Source: Mycoplana azooxidifex (lineage in GTDB: Bacteria; Pseudomonadota; Alphaproteobacteria; Rhizobiales; Rhizobiaceae). Taken from it: a stretch of DNA of 64,000 nt. Below, one piece after another: positions 1 to 7,159 of this stretch. Below the pieces are notes generated by a model. The model saw nothing but the letters and a program-made list of their open reading frames with translations. It ran no database searches and was not told where the DNA came from. Positions within the stretch are counted from its first letter, which is position 1. Each line of letters begins with the position of its first letter. The translations under genes and the position numbers were made by a program. The stretch is from assembly GCF_014196765.1 (NCBI RefSeq), contig NZ_JACIEE010000008.1, forward strand, positions 248,001 to 312,000, written 5' to 3'.

Positions 1-641
1 TGCGTACCCTGATCCTCACCCTGATGGCCTCTGCCATGTCGTTCGCAGCCTTCCAGTCCGCTCATGCGGCCGACGCCGTCGATCAGATCCCCCAGGCCCC
101 GGCGGCCGAATACGCCGAGCCGGTCGCAAGCGGCAGCTGGGCCGGCGGCTATGCCGGTGGTACCGTGACCTGGCAGCACGGGAATTTCGAAAAGCAGAGC
201 GGCAACGGCGCCAACGGCTTCGGCGGCGGCGTCTACGGCGGCTACAACATGCAGAGCGGCCAGCTGGTCTACGGTGGTGAAGCCGACGTCAACTACTCGG
301 GCATCGATTCGGAGAACTCCACCCGCGAGGCCAAGCAGGGCGTCAACGGTTCGCTGCGTGCCCGCGTGGGTGTCGACCTGAACCCGGTCCTGCTCTACGG
401 CACCGGCGGTGTCGCCGCATCGCGCGCCAAGATGGAGGACTCGACCTCGTCCGACAAGAAGACGATGCTCGGCTGGACAGCCGGTGTCGGTGCCGAAACC
501 TTCGTCACCAACAACATCACCGCCCGCGTCGAATACCGCTACACCGACTACGGCAGCAAGGACTTCAGCCTGGACAGCGGCAAGGTCTCCGCCGGCCAGG
601 ACGAACAGAGCGTCCGCGTCGGTATGGGCGTGAAGTTCTGA
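1..641 (+). CDS. Outer-membrane beta-barrel protein (Omp25/31-like), 5' end cut
   Basis: The gene is cut at the left edge by about one base: the frame opens with the TG of a probable ATG, then Arg-Thr-Leu-Ile-Leu-Thr-Leu and a classic signal peptide ending at an Ala-His-Ala-Ala site about 25 residues in. The mature part (about 185 residues) is rich in Gly, Tyr and alternating hydrophobic residues, with GGYAGG, YGGYN and RVEYRYTDYGS segments and a C-terminal Phe. This is the pattern of the eight-stranded OmpA-like/Omp25 porin family common in Rhizobiales. Expected location is the outer membrane; a specific ligand cannot be named. A strong hairpin terminator follows 24 bases after the stop. An internal ATG at 24 is possible as a start but would truncate the signal peptide. 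Confidence 0.85.
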   Translation, partial: RTLILTLMASAMSFAAFQSAHAADAVDQIPQAPAAEYAEPVASGSWAGGYAGGTVTWQHGNFEKQSGNGANGFGGGVYGGYNMQSGQLVYGGEADVNYSGIDSENSTREAKQGVNGSLRARVGVDLNPVLLYGTGGVAASRAKMEDSTSSDKKTMLGWTAGVGAETFVTNNITARVEYRYTDYGSKDFSLDSGKVSAGQDEQSVRVGMGVKF

Positions 642-664
642 TCCTCCCGATCAGCTGAGTGAAG

Positions 665-696
665 AAAAGGCCGGGCGCGCAAGTGCCCGGCCTTTT
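665..696 (+). terminator. Rho-independent terminator after the porin gene
   Basis: A 12-base stem, AAAAGGCCGGGC pairing with GCCCGGCCTTTT around an 8-base loop, lies just after the porin stop codon. The A-run on the left and T-run on the right make it usable from both strands, which suits the convergent GIY-YIG gene. Confidence 0.85.
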
Positions 697-740
697 GCGT
701 GGTGCGTGCAGGTACTCCAAATGTTGAAGAGGTCATCGTT

Positions 741-791
741 CACCGCGCGGACGCGCGGTGGCTGGATGCCGGATCAAGTCCGGCATGACGG
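741..791 (+). repeat. Two-hairpin palindromic element, copy 1
   Basis: The element has two perfect hairpins in a row. Hairpin 1 is CACCGCGCG-GA-CGCGCGGTG (9-base stem, GA loop). After the linker GCTGGA comes hairpin 2, TGCCGGA-TCAAG-TCCGGCA, followed by TGACGG. The same design recurs in opposite orientation at 1210-1260 (48 of 51 bases identical) and twice near 48.1 kb. It is comparable to rhizobial intergenic palindromic elements, though the exact family name cannot be assigned from reading alone. Confidence 0.85.
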
Positions 792-858
792 ATTCGGGGA
801 GGGCGCCCACGCCAGAATGGCATGCACGCGCATCGAAGCGACTAACGCCGCAGGTACC

Positions 859-1149
859 TCATATGCCGTGTAGATAGTGGGCAATATCTGCCCAGTCCGC
901 ATTGAATGCCTCGATCAACTCCAGCTTCCACTTTCGCGGCCAGTTCTTGATCATCTTTTCCTTAGCAATGGCATCGGTCACGAGATCGTATTCCTCGAAC
1001 CACACCAATGTCTTCACGTTATATCGGCTGGTAAATCCGGGTGTCAGGTTGTTCTGGTGCTCAAACAGTCGTCGGGAAAGGTTGCTGGTCACGCCGGTGT
1101 AGAGCGTCCCATTGCGTCCTGACGCGAGAATGTAGACATAGCCTTTCAT
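859..1149 (-). CDS. GIY-YIG nuclease family protein (small, stand-alone)
   Basis: This 96-residue protein is a single GIY-YIG domain of the UPF0213/YhbQ type. It opens with MKGYVYILAS, where YVY takes the GIY position. LYTGVT follows in the YIG position, then the Arg-rich helix SNLSRRLFEH, and KEKMIKNWPRKWK near the end with the catalytic-type Glu. Such proteins are single-domain DNA endonucleases of poorly known role. The ATG at 1149 is preferred; an upstream TTG at 1170 is the alternative. Base composition is near 50% GC, well below the neighbours. The gene lies between two inverted copies of a two-hairpin repeat (741-791 and 1210-1260), which suggests a mobile or repeat-linked cassette. 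Confidence 0.85.
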   Translation of the reverse strand: MKGYVYILASGRNGTLYTGVTSNLSRRLFEHQNNLTPGFTSRYNVKTLVWFEEYDLVTDAIAKEKMIKNWPRKWKLELIEAFNADWADIAHYLHGI

Positions 1150-1209
1150 TCTGTAATTGTGACGTCGCAATCTGGAATTGCAAGAAGCGATAGCCGATTC
1201 CCCAATCAG

Positions 1210-1260
1210 CCATCATGCCGGACTTGATCCGGCATCCAGTCACCGCGCGTCGGCGCGGTG
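1210..1260 (-). repeat. Two-hairpin palindromic element, copy 2 (inverted)
   Basis: Read on the minus strand, this has the same order as copy 1: a GC hairpin with a GA core, the linker ACTGGA, then TGCCGGA-TCAAG-TCCGGCA and TGATGG. It differs from copy 1 at only three of 51 positions. One difference falls in hairpin 1, one in the linker and one in the tail. The two copies face each other across the GIY-YIG gene, hairpin 2 innermost on both sides. Confidence 0.85.
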
Positions 1261-1285
1261 AAAGAAAGCCATTTGGCCGTGTTCC

Positions 1286-1876
1286 TCAGTCCTTGAACTT
1301 CGCATAGTCCGGGAACACTGCCTCGAAGCGCGAAAGATAGCGCTTCAGCTTCGGCCGGCCCTTCTGCCATTTTCCGGCAAAGCGCAGCTCGATGTAGCGC
1401 AGCATGGCGGCGAGGGCGAAGTGGCCGCCGTGGGGCTTCTTGCCGAGGCGGGGCAGCGTCTTTTCCAGGTGGTCGAGGGTGCGCTCGACCTTCGACCACT
1501 GCCGGTCGATCCAGGCCTGGTGGACCTTCTCTTCCGGCCGGAAGCGGCGCTCGTAGACGATGGCGAGCAGGCAGTCGCAGACGCCGTCGGCGGTCGCCTC
1601 CAGCACGTCCGCCTCGGTGCGCTTGGCGGGGCTGCGCGGATAGAGCTTGCGGCCGGTCTCGCGGTCGATGAAATGCATGATGGCGCGGCTGTCATAGACC
1701 GCGAGCCCCGCGTCGGTCAGGAGCGTCGGGATCTTGCCGAGTGGATTGGCGCCGATCAGCTCGGCCGGATCGGCATTGGTGTCGGTGGCGACATGTTCGG
1801 CGTCGAGCCCCGCATAGTGGGCGGCCATGCGCACCTTGGTGGAATAGGGCGACGACGAGGAATAGAAAATCTTCAC
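1286..1876 (-). CDS. Glutathione S-transferase family protein
   Basis: The 196-residue product has the two-domain layout of cytosolic GSTs. The N-terminal thioredoxin-like domain (about residues 1-78) begins MKIFYSSSSPYSTKVRMAAH, has the cis-Pro region GKIPTLL, and has AVYDSRAI where many GSTs have an ES/DS glutathione-binding turn. The rest is the all-helical domain. It should conjugate or reduce small electrophiles with glutathione in the cytoplasm; the substrate is unknown. It is followed by the minus-strand GIY-YIG gene and lies 34 bases downstream of the RNase T2 gene, so the three secreted/detox genes may be read together. Confidence 0.85.
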   Translation of the reverse strand: MKIFYSSSSPYSTKVRMAAHYAGLDAEHVATDTNADPAELIGANPLGKIPTLLTDAGLAVYDSRAIMHFIDRETGRKLYPRSPAKRTEADVLEATADGVCDCLLAIVYERRFRPEEKVHQAWIDRQWSKVERTLDHLEKTLPRLGKKPHGGHFALAAMLRYIELRFAGKWQKGRPKLKRYLSRFEAVFPDYAKFKD

Positions 1877-1910
1877 GCATGTTCTCCTGTCTGGTGCAGC
1901 CGGGTCCGGT

Positions 1911-2702
1911 TCATCGGATCGGCGGCTGGGTGATGGTCTTGGTCCGGCAGGCGGCGCGGTCCACCTCGGGGCAATCGCGAAAGCCGAGGCCGGGCGTCAT
2001 GCAGATGCGGATCTCGTCGAGCCGGCCGTCGTCGCAGGTGACCGCGATGCCGCGCTCGCTTAAGCCCGGATTGGCCGCAACCAGCGCCGCCTCGGTCTCG
2101 GCCGCGCCGATACGTCCGCCGCCGGCATCCTCGATCTCGTCCGGCAGCTCGATACGCTCGAACGCCGCGCGCGTCACGGCGAGATAGTCGCCCTGCGATA
2201 GCCCGGAGCAACTGCCGTGCTTGCGCCACTGGTGGCCGATCAGGCCCATGGAAGGAATGATGTCGAGATAGCTTCTTCCGAGCGACGACGGCACCCGGTC
2301 GGGTTCGCGCGCGCGGCAGAATTCCGGATGGCCGCGCTCGTTCTGCGGCCAGAGGCCGTGCACGATGAAGCCGGCGTTGCGCCCCGTGCGGCACTGCTCG
2401 CTCCGGCCGGAGGCGTCGTTGTCCATGCACCAGGTCGGCGACCAGGAGAGCGAAAGGACGTAGAAATCGAAGCCGTGCCCGATCGGCACGGAGGTTGGTC
2501 TGGCCGCAGGCGAAGCGGTTCGCTGTCCGCCGGCCGTCGGTGCCGGGGCGGTTGGCGCTTCACCCTGCTGAACGGTCTTGCCGTCGCCCGCCCCCGTCTG
2601 CTCCTCGCCGCAGCCGGAAACCGCAAGCGGCAGCGATGCGGCAAGCAGGAGCGCGGCAAGGCGGGCGGCGCGGCGCCGGGCAGGGGAGGTTCGGGCGGTC
2701 AC
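1911..2702 (-). CDS. RNase T2 family lipoprotein
   Basis: The product is about 263 residues, starting at a GTG directly after the stop of the upstream gene. It has an Arg-rich N-terminus, a hydrophobic segment and the lipobox AVSGC with the lipidated Cys near residue 31. A Pro/Ala-rich linker follows, then the RNase T2 domain. The two family motifs are present: HGLWP (His115) and HQWRKHGSCSG (His162). T2 enzymes cut RNA through a 2',3'-cyclic phosphate, here presumably in the periplasm on a membrane anchor. The catalytic Glu normally next to the first His of the second motif (HEWxKHG) is Gln158 here, so activity could be altered. Fusion of this frame with upstream sequence is an artefact of an open frame. 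Confidence 0.85.
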   Translation of the reverse strand: MTARTSPARRRAARLAALLLAASLPLAVSGCGEEQTGAGDGKTVQQGEAPTAPAPTAGGQRTASPAARPTSVPIGHGFDFYVLSLSWSPTWCMDNDASGRSEQCRTGRNAGFIVHGLWPQNERGHPEFCRAREPDRVPSSLGRSYLDIIPSMGLIGHQWRKHGSCSGLSQGDYLAVTRAAFERIELPDEIEDAGGGRIGAAETEAALVAANPGLSERGIAVTCDDGRLDEIRICMTPGLGFRDCPEVDRAACRTKTITQPPIR

Positions 2703-2704
2703 GT

Positions 2705-3175
2705 CTAGCGAAGCGAAGCGCAGGCAGCCCCGTAGACATACCAGGGATCGAGGTCCGGAATGCAGAACTCGATGCTGCGGCCGACGCCGGCGAAGCCGAA
2801 GGGTGTCTCGATGAGGTAGACGAGCGGGCGGCGGCTGCCGTCGGTGAGCGTCGCATAGGCGAGGCAGTACTCGCGCTGGACGGAGGACATGTATTCGTTG
2901 AAAGGCTCGTAGCGGCTGAGCCGCATCCGGCCGATCTCGTAGATCGACAGGTCGCGGCGGATGTAGTTGGCGGCCTTGTATTCGAAGCGGTTGGTGATGA
3001 AACGGAGCACGCCCGGATCGGCGCAGGCACCGGCGGGCACGCCTTCGACATGGGCCGGGCCGGCCGCGGCACCGCGCTCGTAGTCGGCGGCCGGCGCCGG
3101 CGCGGCAAACAGCGCGGCGGCGAGAAGGCAGAAAGCCGTGCTTGCGGCCCTCCTTGTGACTCTGGCGACGGTCAT
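2705..3175 (-). CDS. Secreted hypothetical protein upstream of RNase T2
   Basis: The 156-residue protein starts at an ATG at 3175 preceded by a strong GGAGGGG ribosome-binding site. It has a signal peptide (hydrophobic core AFCLLAAALFAAP, cleavage near APAA). The mature part of about 125 residues carries four Cys, which may form disulfides, and is rich in aromatic residues (FITNRFEYKAANYIRRD, REYCLAY, PDLDPWYVYGAACAS). I do not recognise the family. Its stop is separated from the GTG of the RNase T2 gene by only a couple of bases, so the two are translationally coupled and probably act in the same envelope compartment. Confidence 0.75.
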   Translation of the reverse strand: MTVARVTRRAASTAFCLLAAALFAAPAPAADYERGAAAGPAHVEGVPAGACADPGVLRFITNRFEYKAANYIRRDLSIYEIGRMRLSRYEPFNEYMSSVQREYCLAYATLTDGSRRPLVYLIETPFGFAGVGRSIEFCIPDLDPWYVYGAACASLR

Positions 3176-3296
3176 GATCCCCTCCGGCGGCGTGGTCCGG
3201 TCCGACAGGCGACCGGGCGCATCCAATCCGGTCGCGAATCCGCAAGGTTGCGGGTCGCGCCGTACAGTCGAGATTGCGTCCCGCAGGGGCCTGCGG

Positions 3297-4160
3297 TCAA
3301 GAGGCGAGTTGTGTCTCGCCGGAGATCCAGAAGCAGCGCGACGAGGCGAAGCGGTCCTGCCGCAGTTTCTCTTTCAGGAACGGCAGCAGCCGGCCGAGTT
3401 CCGCCTTCAGCGTGAAGGGCGGATTGACGACGATCAGGCCGGAGCCGGTCAGCCCCGTCGTCTCCCGGTCGCTCTTCACGGCAAGCTCTGCACACAGCAT
3501 CTTGGGAATGCCGAGATCCTTCAGCGCCTTGTGGAAATCGGCGATCGGCGTGCCCTTCTTCAGCGGGTACCAGAGGCAGTAGACGCCGCCGGGGAAGCGC
3601 CGCCAGGCCCGTGCCAGGCCATCGGCGAGCCGCTCGTACTCGCCCTCCTCCTCGAAGGGCGGGTCGACCAGCACGATCCCGCGCTTCTCCTTCGGCGGCA
3701 GGTGGGCGCCGAGCGAAAGCCAGCCGTCGAGATGGGTGATGCGGCTCTGGAAATCGCCGTCGAACAGCCGGTGCAGGCTCTCGTAGTCGTCCGGATGCAG
3801 TTCCATCGCCGACAGGCGATCCTGCGGCCGGAACAGCATGCGTGCAAGCTTCGGCGAGCCGGGATAGAGCCGAACGCCGCCGTCCGGATTGAGCGCCTTC
3901 ACAGTGTCGAGATAGGGCGCGAGCAGCTCGGCCATGTCCGCCGGCAACTCGCCCTCGAGCAGCCGGCCAATCCCGTCCAGCCACTCGCCGGTCTTCTGCG
4001 CCTCCTCACTGGAGAGGTCGTAGAGACCGGTCCCTGCATGAGTGTCGAGCACGCGGAACGCCTTGTCCTTGCCCTGCATGTAGGTGACGAGCCGCGCCAG
4101 CACGGCATGCTTGAGCACGTCGGCGAAATTGCCCGCATGATAGATGTGGCGGTAATTCAT
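3297..4160 (-). CDS. rlmJ: 23S rRNA (adenine(2030)-N6)-methyltransferase RlmJ
   Basis: The 287-residue protein matches the RlmJ family in length and motifs. It opens MNYRHIYHAGNFADVLKH, which is diagnostic for the family. It has the SAM-binding loop DTHAGTG at residues 39-45 and the N6-adenine catalytic motif DPPF near residue 166. RlmJ methylates A2030 of 23S rRNA. The ATG at 4160 gives the standard N-terminus; the open frame upstream is not coding. It is divergent from the molybdopterin oxidoreductase gene with about 100 bases between them. Confidence 0.95.
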   Translation of the reverse strand: MNYRHIYHAGNFADVLKHAVLARLVTYMQGKDKAFRVLDTHAGTGLYDLSSEEAQKTGEWLDGIGRLLEGELPADMAELLAPYLDTVKALNPDGGVRLYPGSPKLARMLFRPQDRLSAMELHPDDYESLHRLFDGDFQSRITHLDGWLSLGAHLPPKEKRGIVLVDPPFEEEGEYERLADGLARAWRRFPGGVYCLWYPLKKGTPIADFHKALKDLGIPKMLCAELAVKSDRETTGLTGSGLIVVNPPFTLKAELGRLLPFLKEKLRQDRFASSRCFWISGETQLAS

Positions 4161-4263
4161 ATCTCGGGTCCTGACCCTGCGTTTGCGTGATGGGCCGATG
4201 AATTGTTGCGATGGGAGAAATTTTTGCCTTCTTGGCGCTTCGCCTCTGCAATATACAAATGCC

Positions 4264-6384
4264 ATGAACGTTGCGACCCCCCTTCTCGGCAAATCCCGGA
4301 CCGGCCACTCCGTCTGTCCGCACGACTGTCCCTCCGCCTGCGCGCTCGACATCGAGATCGGCGCCGACGGGCGCATCGGCAAGGTGCGCGGCAGCGCCGA
4401 CAACAGCTACACGGCCGGCGTCATCTGCGCCAAGGTCGCCCGCTATGCCGACCGGCTCTATCACCCCGACCGGCTGATGAAGCCGCTCCGCCGCAAGGGT
4501 GGCAAGGGCGAGGGGGGCTGGCAGGAGGTCTCCTGGGAGGACGCGCTCGACGAGATCGCGAACGCCTTCGTCAAGGCCGAGCAGACCCATGGCACCGAAG
4601 CCGTCTGGCCCTATTACTATGCCGGCACGATGGGCCAGGTGCAGCGCGACAGCATCGATCGCCTGCGCCATGCCAAGCGCTATTCCGGCTTCTTCGACAG
4701 TATCTGCACCAACACCGCCTGGACCGGCTACGTGATGGGCACCGGCAGTCTCAGCGGCCCCGATCCGCGTGAGATGGCGAAAGCCGACTGCGTCGTCATC
4801 TGGGGCACCAATGCGGTTGCCACCCAGGTCAACGTGATGGCCCATGCGGTCAAGGCGCGCAAGGAGCGCGGCGCCAAGCTCGTCGTCATCGACATCTACG
4901 ACAACCCGACGATGAAGCAGGCCGACATGGCGCTGAAGCTGCGCCCCGGCACGGATGCGGCCCTTGCCTGCGCCGTCATGCACGTAGCCTTCCGCGACGG
5001 CCATGCTGACCGCGCCTATATGGCCGAGTTCGCCGACGATCCGGCCGGCCTCGAGGCGCATCTTGTCACCCGCGGGCCGGAATGGGCCGCAGCCATCACC
5101 GGGCTTTCGGTCGAGGAGATCGAGGCCTTCGCCCGCCTTGTCGGCGAGACGAAACGAACCTTCTTCCGCCTGGGCTACGGCTTCACCCGCAGCCGCAACG
5201 GTTCGGTCTCCATGCACGCCGCCTGCTCGGTCGCGACCGTGCTCGGCTCCTGGCAGTACGAGGGCGGCGGCGCCTTTCATAACAACGGCGGCATCTTCCG
5301 GCTCGACAAGCGCGAGCTGATGGGCCTCGACATGGTCGATCCCGACATCCGCGAGCTCGACCAGTCGCAGATCGGCCGCGTGCTGACCGGCGATCCCGTC
5401 GCGTTGCGCCATCGCGGGCCGGTGACGGCCATGCTGATCCAGAACACCAACCCGGTCAGCATCGCCCCCGAGCAGCGGCTGGTGAAGCAGGGTTTTATGC
5501 GCGACGACCTGTTCGTTGCCGTGCACGAGCAGTTCATGACCGATACGGCCAAGCTCGCCGACATCGTCCTGCCCGCCACCATGTTCGTCGAGCACGACGA
5601 CCTCTATCGCGCCGGCGGCCACCAGCACATCCTGCTCGGCCCCAAGCTCGTCGAGCCGCCTGCGACCGTGCGCACCAATCTCTTCGTCATCGACGAACTC
5701 GCCCGGCGTCTCGGCGTCTCCAACCTGCCGGGCTTCGGCCTGTCGGAACGCGAGCACATCACCCGCATGTTGCCGCACTACGGGATCGACTACGACGGGT
5801 TGGCCGAGGCCAAATGGATCGATTGCCAGCCGGATTTCGAGACCGCCCACTATCGCAACGGTTTCGGCCACCCGGACGGAAAATTCCGCTTCCGCCCCGG
5901 CTGGACGACGACGCCCGCGCCGAACCGGCCGCCGGTCTCCGTCGGGCCGCTCGGCCCGCACCAGTCGCTGCCGGACTTCCCCGACTATGTCGAGGTGATC
6001 GAGGCGGTGGATGCCGACCACCCCTTCCGCCTGGCCACCCCGCCGGCGCGCACCTACCTGAATTCGAGCTTCACCGAGATGAAGTGGTCGCGGGAGCGCG
6101 AGGGCCGGCCGGAGGTGATGATCCATCCGGATGACGCAGCGACCCGCGGAATCGCCGGCGGCGACATCGTCCGGCTCGGCAACACGCGCGGCGAGATCCG
6201 CCTGCATGCGAAGGTGACCGGGGAGGCCAAGGCGGGCGTGCTGATCGCCGAGGGAATCTGGCCGAACGACGCCCATCTCGACGGCGAGGGCATCAATGTC
6301 CTCACAGGCGCCGATCCGGTCGCCCCCTATGGAGGTGCTGCCGTGCACGACAACCGCGTCTGGCTCAGGAAAGAGATTGCATGA
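4264..6384 (+). CDS. Molybdopterin-dependent oxidoreductase (DMSO reductase superfamily)
   Basis: The 706-residue protein begins at ATG 4264. Near the N-terminus it has a [4Fe-4S] cluster motif with Cys18, Cys22, Cys26 and Cys55 (CPHDCPSAC...C). Molybdopterin-guanine-dinucleotide-binding segments follow (VVIWGTNAVATQVN, ALKLRPGTDAALA, LIQNTNPVSIAP, DIVLPATMFVEHDD), with a C-terminal MoCo-binding domain (about residues 590-706, with ARTYLNSSF and EVMIHPDDAATRGI). There is no Tat leader, so it should be cytoplasmic. The architecture is that of single-subunit assimilatory or formate-dehydrogenase-like members; the substrate cannot be told from sequence. Its stop overlaps the next start by four bases (ATGA), so it is co-translated with the Nudix gene. 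Confidence 0.85.
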   Translation: MNVATPLLGKSRTGHSVCPHDCPSACALDIEIGADGRIGKVRGSADNSYTAGVICAKVARYADRLYHPDRLMKPLRRKGGKGEGGWQEVSWEDALDEIANAFVKAEQTHGTEAVWPYYYAGTMGQVQRDSIDRLRHAKRYSGFFDSICTNTAWTGYVMGTGSLSGPDPREMAKADCVVIWGTNAVATQVNVMAHAVKARKERGAKLVVIDIYDNPTMKQADMALKLRPGTDAALACAVMHVAFRDGHADRAYMAEFADDPAGLEAHLVTRGPEWAAAITGLSVEEIEAFARLVGETKRTFFRLGYGFTRSRNGSVSMHAACSVATVLGSWQYEGGGAFHNNGGIFRLDKRELMGLDMVDPDIRELDQSQIGRVLTGDPVALRHRGPVTAMLIQNTNPVSIAPEQRLVKQGFMRDDLFVAVHEQFMTDTAKLADIVLPATMFVEHDDLYRAGGHQHILLGPKLVEPPATVRTNLFVIDELARRLGVSNLPGFGLSEREHITRMLPHYGIDYDGLAEAKWIDCQPDFETAHYRNGFGHPDGKFRFRPGWTTTPAPNRPPVSVGPLGPHQSLPDFPDYVEVIEAVDADHPFRLATPPARTYLNSSFTEMKWSREREGRPEVMIHPDDAATRGIAGGDIVRLGNTRGEIRLHAKVTGEAKAGVLIAEGIWPNDAHLDGEGINVLTGADPVAPYGGAAVHDNRVWLRKEIA

Positions 6385-6965
6385 CGAAGTTCCGTGACGC
6401 GAAGATCGAGGTCGTCTCCGACGAGACGCTCTCCGACAACTGGTACCACCTGCGCAAGGTCACCTTCGACTATACCGGCTCCGACGGGCACACCGCCCGC
6501 CTGGAGCGGGAGGTCTACGACCGCGGCAACGGCGCGACGATCCTGTTGCACGATCCGAAGCGCGACACGATCATCCTCGTGCGCCAGTTCCGCATGCCGG
6601 CCTTCCAGAACGGCCATTCCGGCTGGCTGCTGGAGACGCCGGCAGGCCTGCTCGACGGCGACCATCCGGCCGACGCTATCCGCCGCGAGGTGACGGAGGA
6701 GACGGGCTACCGCATCGGCGAGGTGAAGTCGCTGTTCCGCGCCTTCATGAGCCCCGGCGCCGTCACCGAACTCGTCCATTTCTTCGCAGCCGAGATCGAC
6801 GCCTCCGTCCGCGAGGGCAACGGCGGCGGCGCCGACCACGAGCACGAGGACATCGAGGTCGTCGAACTCGCCCTCGACGAGGCCGCCCGCATGATCGAGA
6901 CCGGCGAGATCTGCGACGGCAAGACGATCATGCTGGTGCAATGGGCGCTGGCGCGGCGGCGGTAG
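6381..6965 (+). CDS. Nudix hydrolase, NudK/ADP-sugar pyrophosphatase type
   Basis: The 194-residue protein has the Nudix core GLLDGDHPADAIRREVTE followed by ETGY in its middle. The arrangement (ETPAG before the box, FMSPGAVTELVHFF after) is that of the NudK GDP-mannose/ADP-ribose pyrophosphatases. Where E. coli NudK has a Glu just before the Pro of the box, this protein has His; the REVTEE metal-binding Glu residues are intact. It would cleave a nucleotide sugar or ADP-ribose in the cytoplasm. It overlaps the molybdopterin oxidoreductase gene by four bases, a stable coupling whose metabolic logic is unclear. Confidence 0.88.
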   Translation: MTKFRDAKIEVVSDETLSDNWYHLRKVTFDYTGSDGHTARLEREVYDRGNGATILLHDPKRDTIILVRQFRMPAFQNGHSGWLLETPAGLLDGDHPADAIRREVTEETGYRIGEVKSLFRAFMSPGAVTELVHFFAAEIDASVREGNGGGADHEHEDIEVVELALDEAARMIETGEICDGKTIMLVQWALARRR

Positions 6966-7159
6966 CCAGGGGCGCGGCGGCGCAGGTTGAAGCTTCCGAA
7001 TTGTGCGGTCGACACGCCGGTGCGGTAGGAGCGCAACCATGTCCGCTTCGCGCCGCCATTTCGGACATTGTGTCGCCTTCATCCTTTCCTCAACGTGGAC
7101 ATGATTTTTGTTGTGGCGCATTGTCACCTATGTGCAGCAAGCCGCCACATAGATTTTCG

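Noticed and set aside
1911-3245. One long frame joining RNase T2 with upstream sequence
   Set aside because: The upstream portion overlaps another secreted-protein gene in a different frame with its own signal peptide and ribosome-binding site. The T2 gene has its own GTG and lipoprotein signal.
4006-6348. 780-codon open frame antisense to the molybdopterin oxidoreductase
   Set aside because: Same shadow pattern; the sense strand gene has intact cluster and cofactor motifs.
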